A stretch of 64,000 nt of DNA, taken from contig RCAB01000200.1 of the NCBI GenBank assembly GCA_003640385.1, positions 1 to 64,000 of the forward strand, given 5' to 3'. The DNA comes from Setaria digitata. Its lineage: Eukaryota; Nematoda; Chromadorea; Rhabditida; Setariidae. Below are positions 12,401 to 25,546 of this stretch, piece after piece. Within the stretch, counting starts at the first letter, position 1. Each line of letters begins with the position of its first letter. A program made the translations under genes and the position numbers. The notes under the pieces were generated by a model. The model searched no databases. It saw nothing but the letters and a program-made list of their open reading frames with translations, and had not been told where the DNA came from.

Positions 12401-15400
12401 AGCTTATCAGCAAGAGCAATCTTCATTGACGATTCATTTTGGAATGAACCAAAAAAAAAAGAAGCAGTTAAATTTGTTTCTTCTACTTTCATTTCTCAGT
12501 CTTAATAAACACCAACAATAATAATTTAATGATGAAGGGAAAATGTAAGCGATAAATAAGCCATTTTCCGTCTATTTAGAGCAACAGTCTTTACAAGTGC
12601 AAATAGCAATTAGTTTTGTGTTAAAGTGACACATTGTAATTCTTTTTTATCCAACGAATAATGGGAAAAAATTCTTTCCATTGTGTTGAATAATGTTTAC
12701 TTTAAGTAAAATAACAAAGATAATTACTTATTCTAATCAATTCAATATGCATTCACCGCATCACATTTCATTCTTTATCTCCTTCCACTGAATGCTTATC
12801 TAACTAACTAGACTTCTAATCTTCTCATCTCATAGTTCGAACTAAGTTCTCTTTTAAAAATGCAATCATCTGTCATCAGTATATTTTCTTCCTTTTTTTT
12901 ATCATCATCGTCATTTATCAGCATTTCCTATCATCATTTACCATTATTGTGAATTTGTCATTTCCTTAGCTTTATTTTAACGCTTATTCCTCATTATGTT
13001 TGCTATAATAGCTAATTTAAATATAAAAAGATATTATTTTGATTTCATGATTAATCCAAAAATGGATTTGAAAAGAAAAAAGATAATCTGTTCTAGTGAT
13101 AACAAGATGATTATCATAAGATGGGAGATCTGATTCTCCTGCACGGATTAAGAATCACTCATTCCATGGTTTAATTAGGTTTCCTGTTACTTCTTAAGCA
13201 AAAGAAAGGAAATTTTCACTTCTCATAATGATTTTTGAGATGAATTAGTAAAAAAATAAAATAGATTAGCTCGAGCAATATCTATTTTATCTCTTCTTAA
13301 TTAAACCAGCAATATTTATGCATGAGTTTTTAATTAATCCTTTTAATTAATTCCACTGTATTTTCTGCGGATACACGAATCACATCTTTGTAATTGAGTT
13401 GATATCATTATAACTATATTGTTTCGTTTCTCTTACACAGTTTCATTTTATGCCTGCGAAGTATTAGTTGATTTTATTTCTCTTAACATTTCCAAATCGT
13501 GATAATATTAGGCAATATGATTGTATTTCTTTATGAGAAAATCAAAATAATTAAAGAACATTATCAAAATTTATCGTAGGATATCGACAAATTTTTGAAG
13601 ACAGTCAAGCCAGATGCTAAAGCAGTTAATTAAATAGTTAATTATCAATCTTTATCAGTTGTCACTTGTATCTTTGATATCTTTGTCTACATAATTTCGC
13701 TTAAATGATGAAGTTTAATTTCGGTCAGTGAACAATTTCAGTCTTCTTTTCAAAGAGAAATGAAATTGTCAAATGCAGAAATGGAAAAACAATCAAAGTG
13801 CTAAATCACCAAAGTGTCTAAATTCTTTTCCCCACTATTTTCATAACTTTTTCTTTTGCTTAAATTTTAAATAAAAATAATGAGGGAATAATTTGAGCGG
13901 GATGGAAGAGAAAGAGATTTTTTCCTTTCTTTCTTTTAGTTTCTATAGCAACAGATCATTTCTTCTATAGCTTTAATTTAATGAAAGAGTATATTGGTGT
14001 GGTGAGTGTAAACGTCCGATGAAGGCAGTTTTGCTAATGGATTTTATGAACCGATCTGTGAAGACAGTTTGTAGGGAAACTTTAGAACTTACACTTTGTC
14101 TTAGTTTTGGATTTTTGCAGATTTTGAAATTAATTGAAAGTTTCTGAGAAAGCCGAAAGAAAAAAAAGAGAGAGAGGAGAAAAAAAGGAAATTATACTTC
14201 TTAAATTCTCTGCTCTACATTTTTCAAAAATTTTAATTTCACACCGAGTTAATTCACACCAATCATTGCGATAATTGCACTTTTTTTTTTACAAATCTTT
14301 TATTATTTGTTTGATCATTATTATAACTACCAGTAGAAATGCTGACCAGTACAATAAATTCTGGCAACAAATTAGTTTAGTTTGCAATATTTCTCTGAAT
14401 CATCATTCACTTATCACTATTGTTAATTCGTCATTATTTAGTTATCCTCTATAGTTCTCCAGATACTCAAACTCAACATAATTTTCTCCTCGAATTTAAT
14501 TTGAAGTGTTTGTTTTTGAGTAATTATAGATTTGAATGAAGTGTACAAGCGATTTCTCTGATTTATTAATGATCTGCTCAAAATTTTGGCCATTTTCATA
14601 TTGCTAACAGGCAACCTTTCCTGGCTACTACCTTCTTATCAAGTCATTAATTTCTAAATAATTTCATTTCACTTAGGATTAATTTCTTCCCAGCTTGGAG
14701 AGAGACCTAGACAAAGATCAAAGAAATGAAGTAGTTAAAAATAGCATATTTGCAAAGTTACGATTGAGCGAAGGAAATTGCAAAATTTGAACAGAGCGCT
14801 TTTGTGAATTTAATGTGTGATTTTTAATTAATAGTTGCCTTAAAAATTAAGACTTTTCTTTATAAATATCTAAATTTTTGTCATTTCCATGACTACTTTT
14901 TTCTTTCTTTCCGTTCCTCAAATTTTAGAATTTTATCTTTTTGGCCAGTAGTTGCTAATAACAAACTTTATGCTTTTTCGTTAAAACTTTAAAATTTTTA
15001 TAGCAAAAATTATTTTTTGGTAAACAGCTCTCTTCATTTTTCCGATTGCATTTTTTATAATTTTCTTTTATGCCATGTTGAAATTTTTGCAATTAGTAAA
15101 AAAAAAAGAAAGAAACGAACTTTTTACAAATATCCATAAAAGATTCTTGTAACATTTAAAACTCAAAATATAGATTTTAAACTGTCAATTCTTACTTTTA
15201 GAATGCAGTAATTTACCATATTCTGAAAGAAAAACAAAAATTTTAGTTCTTAATTTTAAGCTAAGATAATTTTTTTTATGGTTTGTAAACAAGCTTGCGA
15301 AGCAAACTATTTCAGTGCTTTAATTGAGAATAATAATACTCTTATCAACAACATATAATAAATATTGTGATAAATGATAAATTGAAAGATTTCTCAATAG

Positions 15401-16461
15401 AGTAAATGATAAAATATCAATTTTTCTTTCGAATAAATTGTTCTTCAATTTATCATTTATCACGTCAGCCTATTATTATTTTCTGTTAGTAAATCCTTTT
15501 AGGAAAATGTAATTAATTTTATTAAAAACCAATTGCCTACGCATTTCAATGCGACTTCGTTAATCGAAAATAATTGATATAATGCTTTTATTTTCGATAA
15601 TAATCATCATTCTGTGATATGATAATCATTAACCAGGCGGATTAAACTAATGCCATTCATTACAGTTGTTCTTTTCTAGTATTGAGTTTCAAGATATGTG
15701 TTATTAATTGTAATATTATTCTAATATTAAAACGAGACATGCATCGTTTACGCACTTTTATACATTATAACTGAAATAGAACAGGACAACTGATGTGGCG
15801 ATTCACGTACACGTGGAGAAAGTAAAATATATGAAATGACGGGATTCTGAATAATTTCTTTCATTGTAGGATATCACTAAATTGGAACAGAATTATTTCC
15901 TTTCATTTTCACAAAAAATTATTCATCGAATAAATGAAAGCATTCTCGAGATCCTTTTTTTCTTTCAAACTAATAACAATAAATAATTAAAATTGATTTG
16001 GTTTTCAAAATTTACAAAAATTCAGCGAAATTTAAAATATAGAGAATATTTGGCGGTACGTCTTCCCTTTTCTATTATGAATCTGAAATTAGCTTGTGGC
16101 AAGGTTCTGACAATTCAGACTGATTCGAATGAGCTCACAAATTAAGAATGATTCAAGAGAATGGACATATCGCTGAAGAAGCTCATTACAAAAATTCAGC
16201 CACTGAATATTCCAATTTCAGGCTTTCAACATTTAGACTCAAATTTGCCCTAATTAGTTTACTAATTACAATTCGATGCCTCTTTGTGATTTACAGCGCA
16301 TAAATTCGTTGGCTTTCTGCTACTGTTTATTTAATTTTTTTGGTACAATTTTAAAGTATATTCAATCATTTTGGTCCTATTATTAGATGGCTGATTTTGA
16401 CGCTTAAATATATAACTTTGAAAGTGAAATTGTAATTTTTGTAATTTTTGAGAATATTGAA
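9472..16461. other. 7-kb AT-rich intergenic region
   Basis: No convincing exon was seen on either strand. Open frames at 11021-11251 (minus) and 12311-12505 (plus) are low-complexity and have no splice or start support. The stretch holds many homopolymer runs, including a long T run near 10519-10539, and an inverted repeat at 15367-15463. Regulatory DNA for the downstream K+ channel gene is expected here but I cannot identify elements. Confidence 0.5.
15367..15463. repeat. Perfect 20-bp inverted repeat with 57-bp loop
   Basis: The 20 bases at 15367-15386 are the exact reverse complement of 15444-15463. The spacer is 57 bases and very AT-rich. The arms could form a 20-bp hairpin in RNA or mark the ends of a small foldback element. 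No target-site duplication is obvious. Confidence 0.7.
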
Positions 16462-19400
16462 ATGGCTACGTCAACACGTGGAATACGTCGAGCGAATCGT
16501 TATTCTGAGCATCAAAATGAGCGAGCAATACGACGAAGCATTTGCATTGCTCAATTTTTGAAGTTTTATTTTTGCTTAAATGCTAAATTAATTTGTAAAT
16601 ATTAATAATTAGGGAGAAGAATGGAAATGCTTAGGAAAAGATTTAAAAATGAATGAAATTCGAAAATCAAAGATGAAAATGAGCGCCTGGAATTCATTTG
16701 TATACAATTTCTTGAGATAAAAATGATAATGGAAATGAATTTTCTACGCAGGAGTTGCTGTCAGGCCTGATCAATTGTGACTGTTTTTTTTTTTATTTTG
16801 AAATTATGAAAATTTTAAGCTATTCCAAAAGCGAATGATTACACCAATGAAAATTCTCAAATTATAACTAGTAAATAAGAACTTCAAAAAAAAAAAAGAA
16901 TAAATTGCAATTAAACAAATCATTGAAAAAATAAAATATGTTGAAAGAAAAATTTTGCAAACATTTTAAATTTTGAAATTTTGCTAATTTGTCTGGTCTA
17001 ATTAAGAATTAAATGCAATTAATAAATTGAAAATTCCAGAAATTCGCAAGTGGCATCGTTACAGTCACTGAACGGTGAACATATAATATCCGTTATCAAT
17101 GATATCTTAAGTTCAACAAGTAATGAAAACGAAAGCCAACCGCAACCAAATGTAATTCTAAGCATTGAAAATATTAGCTTAAATGTTTAAACATTGTAGT
17201 TTAAATTTTTTGTATTTTAAAAAAGTCAAAATATTAGCTTAAATGCCTAAAATGCTTTCGCGTTAAAGAAAAAGAAAAAAAAATTGGTTCAAAAATTCCA
17301 AATATTTTATTTTGAAATTTCTAAAATCGATAAAAATTAAAAAGCTTCTTGAAAAAATTTGGTTGGAAAGGTTTTAAAATCTGATACATTAGTAATTGAT
17401 TAGTAATTCGTGATTAGTTAGCGAGCAAACAAAGATTTTCAGTCTCTTCTGGAAATTATCAGTAGCTAATTTTACCTTATAAACTGATAAATTAGTTGCT
17501 TATCAGTTCGCGGTAAAAGGAAAAAAATTATCAAAATGACTTTTTTTTCTTTTCAACTGATCTTTTTCTAAGCTACTTCAAATTAAAGTTAACTGTCATT
17601 GAGTGAATGCTGCTAATTACTGCTAATTATTAAACTTTGCTAATTATAGATGGGACTAATAATGGACAGCAATAATGCTGATGCATTTTTACGCTTAAAT
17701 ATTGGTGGTACACATTTTTTGATACGTAATGAGACTGTCATGAGAAGGCAAACCGGTAACTTTAATACCTATGTTAATCACTTCTGCCTATTCAATTTAT
17801 TTATTTAGTTTTTTTCATTTGAAAAAAAAAACTGAATTAATTAGGTCAATTTTTAAATAATTGGAATATACTAGAGTAAAACAATAACTAGATATTTAAA
17901 GTTCAGTCGATTAGTGTGACATGTGAAGTTGGCTTCTTAAATTAATTCAAAAAATTTACTTAAATTAGTATAAAATTTCATCATTTACTGCATGCAATGT
18001 TCGATTGATTGCTTAGTTCTTCTGCCCCAAAGAAGCAGTAATTATCAAAAACAAAGGCAGTGATGTCTTAAGATTATCCAGTTATCAGTGACTGAAAGGC
18101 GTAAAATTTCGTGATAAATTATCAGGACTTTTATCACTAATTGTCCGATGGCCACATGAAAAGCGCATACCTCTAGCAGATGCATACCTTGAAAATACGA
18201 AGGAATATTATTTCGAGCGCTCCGCTCTACTGTTCAATGTTATCTACCAATTTTATCTTACAGGTAATTTAAGAAAGTAATTAATTTATTTTCACTGATT
18301 AATTATCTTTTCTTCAGTTATCACTTCCTTTGACAAGATGTTGAAGTATTAGGTAGCGTAATCAATTTAATCATTTTTTTTTTTCCACTCCTTTCTTTAT
18401 CAGAGAAACTATTTAACTTGAATGAAATAACCATGTTATACCTACCCACTGCATCATTTATTAACTTAATTAACTCTAATTAGAATCACCTTTATCAATG
18501 CTTTATGAGGCTACTTTGACTACATTTTGAAATTTAACATGTCAAAAAAAAGAAATAGCCAGGCATCAGTCTTCTTTCAAGATTATATCTATCAGAATTA
18601 CTGCTGACTTTCAAATAGCTATAGTTAGAACTGAATTTTTAGATTAATCGATAAATCATTGTAATGAAAATTGCAGGTTTGATTCATTTGCCAGAAAATT
18701 TATGCCTGAAAGATTTGTTAAATGAACTAGATTATTGGTGTATTGCCCCAGATAAGTACTTGGCTGAATGCTGCTGCTCAGATGGAAACAATGATCAGTT
18801 GGATTCAGCAAAAAGTGATTCTGAAACCGATCAAATGAATCATTTTAAACATCTTCGTTTCGGAGAATATCGACTACAGATATGGAATATCATCGAAGTG
18901 CCATCAAGGTCTGGACGGTTTGTTAATCACTTTGTGTCTATTAGCTCATTAGCTCATTTGAATTCCACCAAATTAATTATAACTAATTAGTCAATGAGTT
19001 GAAGCTGGCAATTTACTTGGTTATGATTAATCGTTAGTTTAACTTGCTTTTATGATACACTTCAAATTTTATAAGATATCGAAAAATACAATGAAGAAGC
19101 CGAATAATATTCTAGAAAATGCCTTATACTAATGTAATGGAAAACCGTACATTAATATATTAGTATATCAACCGAAGATAAAAGTGACTCGAACTAAAGT
19201 ACAATGCATAGATTTTTTTTTTTTTGCAAGTTTCGTTAATGCTAAGTAGCTCCAGTGGTAAGGATTAAATTTCAAAGTTTTTCTATTTAAATTTTAATAC
19301 TTAATACGGGTGGATGGCGATGCCAAATATCGGAACTGGCTTTCTCACTTTGTATAAATTAAATTAAAACTTAAATTATCTATTTTTTCACTATTTTATT

Positions 19401-22400
19401 CAGCTCATTATGGAAAGTTCCGGTTAATTAACAGACTAATGAGCTCTGGCAACATAATCTATAATATCATCGTAGTAATCCATGAAGTATCAGGTAAAAT
19501 GATATAAAATTTCGAACCTTTTTAGTGATGGAATAAAAGTGAAAGTTATTCTACAACATATTTTAAAATATTTGTTTTTAAGCTCGTGTGCTGCTCAAAT
19601 TTTTACTACCCTCTCCGTTCTATTTGTATTTATATCAATACTTGGCTTGGTACTTGGGTCGTTACCTGAATTTCAACTCAAAGTAAATTTGACTACTAGC
19701 ACTGGTAAGTTGTCCAATTAATTCTGTTTCTGTAAAAGAAGCTCTTTAGTGTTGCTATTGGAAACCAATTAATATATTATGAGAAAAATCTCGACATCAT
19801 GATCGTCCTTAAAGTTTTTCAGAAATTTCCAGATCTGTGGCAATTTAACATTTTGAATTAGCTTCAGCTAGATGAAAAAGTGAGATAAAGTTGAAATGTC
19901 AGATGATACTTTAAGGCTACTAATGAATGCCCAAATTCCAACAAAACATCACTGTCCTTTTCCTTGTTCTTCATTGTCTTTAGAGTCTAAATGTATGCCT
20001 CATTCTAACCTCTGTCCATAAATTAGCTTTTCCTACTTATATTTCTTGCTGTCTTAGTTTTGATATAAATTACATCATAATTCTATACCCATTAGTTAAT
20101 AAAATTTCTAATCAAACAGAAGATGAAAGCGAACAAAAAAGGAATTGATCACTAGAACAAAAGTAATTTATAGCAGAAGTGATAATTATTTAAACTTAAT
20201 CCAACATTTTTCATCAACAGTGGCAGAAGTTAACCTGCACACTGAAAGCTTATCAAATGATAAGAAATTATCATGAATTTGTAGGTGTAACAAACAATTT
20301 TTACATGGTGGAAACAGAACCGTTGCCTGTGTTTGATCGCTTGGAACTGATTTGTATCATTTGGTTCATTTTTGAATATATATTAAAAATGGCTGTTAGC
20401 TACGATCGTGTGAAGACGTTCCTTCGGCTTCTGAATATCATTGATCTGCTTGCAATACTTCCGTTTATTATCGAAATTGCCCTCAATCTATTCGGATTTA
20501 GTAATAAAAATATGCGAGACCTCAAGGTATCATTATTATCATTCGATATCACTTCCTTCACTTATCAGAGATGTTTCGAGATAATGATATCGAGCTACAA
20601 GTAATCAGAGATATTGCTAAAATAATGGTTTCTATAGCTCGACATTATTTCCTTTTTCCCAGCTGTTATGTGGAATCTGTATTTAGCAACAGAATTTCGA
20701 TAATTAGTTCATTTGTCTCAATTTACTACTGTCATTAATGCTATCAGTTTGAGTGCCGGAATATCCACAGATCGTCTTTTCTTGGTGCAGCTGATTTCTC
20801 TGTTCTCCTGACTATTATTTTGGCAAGGCTTAGGCCTGGCCTTAAAATACTGCAGCGTGAACACACCTTTAAAAGCCCATTTTGTGTACGATTTTAACTG
20901 AATGAGAATAATCAAATCATAGAAAGTTCTGAAGTATATTTTATAGTTTGCCTTCTTAGTAATTCGTGTTTTACGTGTTCTACGTGTCATTCGTATTCTG
21001 AAACTTGGCCGGTACAGTATCGGATTACAAATGTTTGGACGTACATTAAAAGCAAGTTTTTCACGTTCATTCGCTTTTTGAAAGATTTAAAATTCATTGT
21101 CCAAATTTCTTGGAATGTAATTCCATAACACATACGAATATTTCTTCTTTTAATTTCAGTTTGTTAGGAATTTCAGGAAGTTAAAAAGAATGAAATGAAA
21201 TACTCCCAATGATTATAGGCCAGTTTCCGACAACTTAGCATGATGGCAATGGTTGTCTTGACAGGTGTCATATTCTTCAGTACACTGGTCTATTTCATTG
21301 AGAAAGATGTTGAGGGAAGTCAATTTTATTCCATACCAGCTGCTTGTTGGTGGTAAGTTTTCATTTGCTGATAATTTCTATTATATTATCATTGTTAATG
21401 ATAATTTCTTCGCAATAATAATATGATAGTGTGATAGGAAAATGTTGAAGAAGAATATCTGCAAATTCTTTACCAATAGAAAAGTGACAAATTCATTCAC
21501 ACTCGATGTTTTTCCTTTCTCTGCTTGAAGTCCATAGCTTAATTATTTGCGAAATGAATAACCCATTATCAACATAATGAATAGTTTTTTTATCTGAAAA
21601 AATCGGCTGATGAAATAGCTAATTAATAAATAACAGAGCATTATTTGCTTCATCCAATTTCTCCATCGTTATTTTCAAAAAAAAGAAGGAAGATTATTAG
21701 AGAAGAAATAATGAAGCCTAAGATTGATTCCATTTAATAATCATCCTAATTACTCATTTTTTTCGGTGTATTGTCACTATGACAACGGTCGGTAAGTTTT
21801 TTCTAATTAATAGTTGCATGGAAGAAGATACACTTCCTAATAATGCATGTGAGAAGTTGTGCTTCTGAATGCATGCTATTCGGCGTAATTAGTTATGGAA
21901 AATTTAGCATGAAATATTTGAGACATGAGGATCCAAAAGAATGAGATGAAGACTGTTCACATCTAGAACTATCTCTAATTCATGGAAAATTTATTGCAAG
22001 CGTCTGCTGAAGCAGGAAATATATCAGAATGTTGATATTAAGATAAGAAATGGACTAGATTATCAGTGATAGCATTCTATTTAGAACATTAAAATTGATG
22101 AGTTCAGGAGTCAAAAAAAAGTGGCAAATATATGTTGTAATGAAAATAAATAAATTTCCAATATAAATAATTTTTTATTTGTACACTTCTGTAGAAAAAG
22201 TATGCTAAATAAGTGTGACTTTTCGAAAAATTAAAAAAAGAAGAATTTCATTTTTAAATTCTAATTTTTAATTGAAATCAGGCAATTTTTCCCCATTCCT
22301 TCTCGCTTTCACAGGTTTGCGTTTCAGGATATGGCGATCTCACACCAACAACCGTTCGTAAGAATTGAAATAAATTATTACAAAATTAATTTGATTTTTC

Positions 22401-23670
22401 TATTTTTCCTTCTCAGAGTAATTATTTCACCGATTAATACGTTGAATATGCACAGCCAATCCATTAATATTTGATAAGTGCTTCGATAATTTCAGTTCAC
22501 ATTTCAACACTTTTTGAGAAATTTTTTTCTTTTTTCTTTTGTGCATAAATAGTTCAAGTTCTACCATTTGGGAATGAATAGATTATTTAAAAAAAACGAT
22601 TCTTATTTTTTTTTTGTTTGCTTTTTCTCCTTCTAAAAAAATTGGGTAAAATTACAAAGAAAGAAAACTGCTCTGTCTTTATTGACTGACAAATTTAAAA
22701 AAAATTTTTTTCGAAAGATTTCAAAAATTTATAATTAATTAATTATGGAAGAACTTATTCAGTTGGTAAATTGGTAGCAACAGGAGCAATCGCATGCGGT
22801 GTTTTAGTACTTGCCTTACCGATTACAATCATTGTAAGTTAACGTGTACTCTTCACGTCATATCATTTACACGTGACACCTTATTCTGAGCATTTTTTGA
22901 AAGAAGTTAATATGTCACTTAAGGGACAAGTAGCGAAGAAGATGCATAAAATCGACCTTTTTCTCTAATGATAATGATGAGAGTTTGATTTGATATTAGC
23001 TAATAATACTCATAATAGTCTGACTCGAAGCTATTTAATAACAATGATATTCTAGCTTAAAGATAACTCAGTACGTATGATAGCCTCAGAAAGTTTTCCT
23101 ACCGTTCTTATAATGACATAAATTAGACATCACGTCACTCCGTAATCTGATATTTTATTTTGATTGACTGGTTGAACTTAGTGCGATCTAGGTTAGACTG
23201 TGTTATCTGTCTGACAAACAAATTTCTGTTTAGGTTACTCATTTTCAGGTGGATAATTTTATGAGAGTAACTGAAGAGGAACGACCAGAAAACTGTGAAA
23301 ATACACATCGACTGAGACGAACTGGACCTAAAGACACTTTCACTATGTAATTAGTTCATTTGTTTTAATCCAATCTCATGTTATGATAGCTTCTGACAGA
23401 CATTGAAATTACAACTGCAATTAATGAATAGAAAGTAATTAGTGATAGTAGTATTGATAACTGATTAATTTTTTTTGTTGTTTCAGAGAGGTACCAGTAG
23501 AAGCATTTGTACAACAGAAGCAATTGAAATTACGAGGACTGGTACGAATGGAAAGTAACAAACAGCAAACTTCTCCTAATAGTAATCATATCAGTGATGA
23601 CGGCAATGATAATGATAACGGTAATAACAGTGATAGTGCAAATCATCAGTTACTTGCAATAAATCATTAG
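16462..23670 (+). CDS. Voltage-gated potassium channel alpha subunit (Kv, Shab/EXP-2-like)
   Basis: A six-transmembrane plasma-membrane K+ channel subunit of about 580 residues. Exons: 16462-16562, 17040-17151, 17650-17755, 18126-18263, 18677-18908, 19583-19682 (alternative end 19704), 20221-20526, 20947-21051, 21219-21352, 21766-21791, 22328-22357, 22763-22833, 23249-23346, 23487-23670. Features in order: T1 tetramerisation domain (LRLNIGGTHFLI) with a zinc motif of the HX5C...CC type; S1 ending GLVLGSLPEFQ; S2 LELICIIWFIFEYIL; S3 NIIDLLAILPFIIEIAL; S4 VIRVLRVLRVIRILKLGR with regularly spaced Arg/Lys; S5; pore with TMTTVGYGD; S6 VLVLALPITIIV; an Asn/Asp-rich tail. The S6 PXP hinge reads PIT. 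The intron after 21051 starts GC. The exon at 21766 has no AG before it. The first two exons rest only on phase and composition; the linker joining exons 6 and 7 is ambiguous. Confidence 0.88.
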
Positions 23671-25546
23671 GAGAGAAATAAGAATATGTTTGTCGTTAGT
23701 CTATTCTATTGTACCTTGTTTTAATTAAATTTAAAAAAGCAATTATTGTTTTTCTTTTCAAGTTCTGTTGCTCAAGAATGAGTTAAAAAAAAAATTAACA
23801 AAATCGATATCAATTTGTATTTGTATATGACTTAACTTACAAATTCTACTGCAGTAAAAATGACTATTGGATAACGACCAGGATTATAAGATCGATAACG
23901 ATCCCAATTGTCAGATAACATATTTTTAGAGAGAAGCAGATGAAACTTGATACTTGAACTTCAGCTGCATTAGAATGTAAAAAAGACGGGTACTAAAAAA
24001 CTAACATTAATAAATTATTAATATTTGCAATATAAGTAATAAGAATTCGTAAAATCTTCGGCTGCTTTTTACATCTCAAAGATCACCTCCTAGATTTGGC
24101 TTCCTGAAATTCTTAGATGTCTTTAAAATTTAAATTTTTTTCTGAGCTGCCAAAATAAATTTGAGTGTTAGTTGAAATGAAATAATTTCGCAGATTTTTG
24201 GTGAAATAAATATTTCTTGTTTCAAATCCCATAAAATTTAATTCAGAAAATGTCAGTTTCCGCATCTGTAATATATTTTGTAAGTACTTAATCAAAATAA
24301 TAATTTAGAAATAAATAGTCTAACTAACTCTTCAGAAATGAAAATTAATATATGCATTGGTAAAGTTATAAAAGACACTTTTTTTTGTCCTCATAAATGA
24401 TTAATGAAACATATACAGTGTCACGGAACATGCATTCATTAGAATTAAAATTGAAATTTGAATGCCATCGGCAATGATATCATTCGTAAATAAAATTACG
24501 GAAACGTAAATTGTTTTCAAACAGCCGAGCAGACAATTAAATTTGAAAAGAATGGAAATATTTTCTCTAATAAAATTGATCGACTTTAGTTCGAAAAATA
24601 TAACTGCAAATGCTGCTAATTTTATGTTGCCACATGGAAAATACGAAGTGATCAGAGAATATCCAATCTGAATTAGTATTTTTTGGAAACTATTTTCTTT
24701 CGGAAAAAATTAATTTCAGTTGTTCTTTTGGATCTTGTTATGTTGAATATAATTAATTAAATCGTCATCTGGTCAATAAAATACCAATTCAATCTTATCA
24801 ATATGTTAATTAATGATTGTTAGAAAGTTTGCTGAAAAAAGTATTAGCCAATGGAAGTATAAATAATGAAGCCATTTCAACTACGCACATGCATAAACTG
24901 GAAAAAAAATGAGCAATTGTAATTTTAATAATTTCTAAAAGCAAAAAAATATTCTAAAAATTTGAATTATATGAAGCTCTTCTAATTAATATATATTAAA
25001 ATATAAATATAAATTAATATATATCAATTCTAGTACTAATTAGTCCTTCCTTCTATTAATATAACTGTTATCAACAGATAATGAATGATATAATAAACAA
25101 ATATGCTAAATATATCTACAATTATCCTTTCTATGCTGAAAACAAATCAAAAATCTATCACAGTTTTTTGACAATTTTTACGAAACTTTTCTGATACACA
25201 AATTAATCAACCGATTGTACGACTAATCAATTCACACTTTTTGATCTTTCCTACACACCACAGATTTTCTACAATTAATAGTTTTTGAACACTTTATAAA
25301 TTTAATACTCGGCTTTCAATAAATTCGAATTCGATTAAATTATTAAATTATTTAGTCGAGTGTTTACCACGGCATAATTTATGCGAACATACCACTAGAT
25401 CCGAGAATTGACTTACAAACATATCATTATCTCGAAAACTGACCCTTCATTATCCCGAAGACTGATCCTCACATTTAGGTTACTGTCTCGAAATTACCTT
25501 TCAAAATTCTTTCATTCATTTATTTTTAGACATGGCTTATTACTAA
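23671..25546. other. Intergenic DNA after the K+ channel gene
   Basis: This begins with the channel 3' UTR. The rest is AT-rich with short TA and AATT-rich stretches near 24990-25025. The minus-strand open frame at 24113-24295 has AT-driven composition and no splice support. I see no gene. Confidence 0.5.

Noticed and set aside
20718..20990. 90-residue minus-strand open frame in the K+ channel
   Set aside because: It overlaps the S4 exon and reads Arg/Thr repeats from the antisense of the regular arginine codons.
25380..25500. Repeated CTCGAAAACTGA-like phrases
   Set aside because: Three loose matches only, with irregular spacing. Not enough to call a repeat family.
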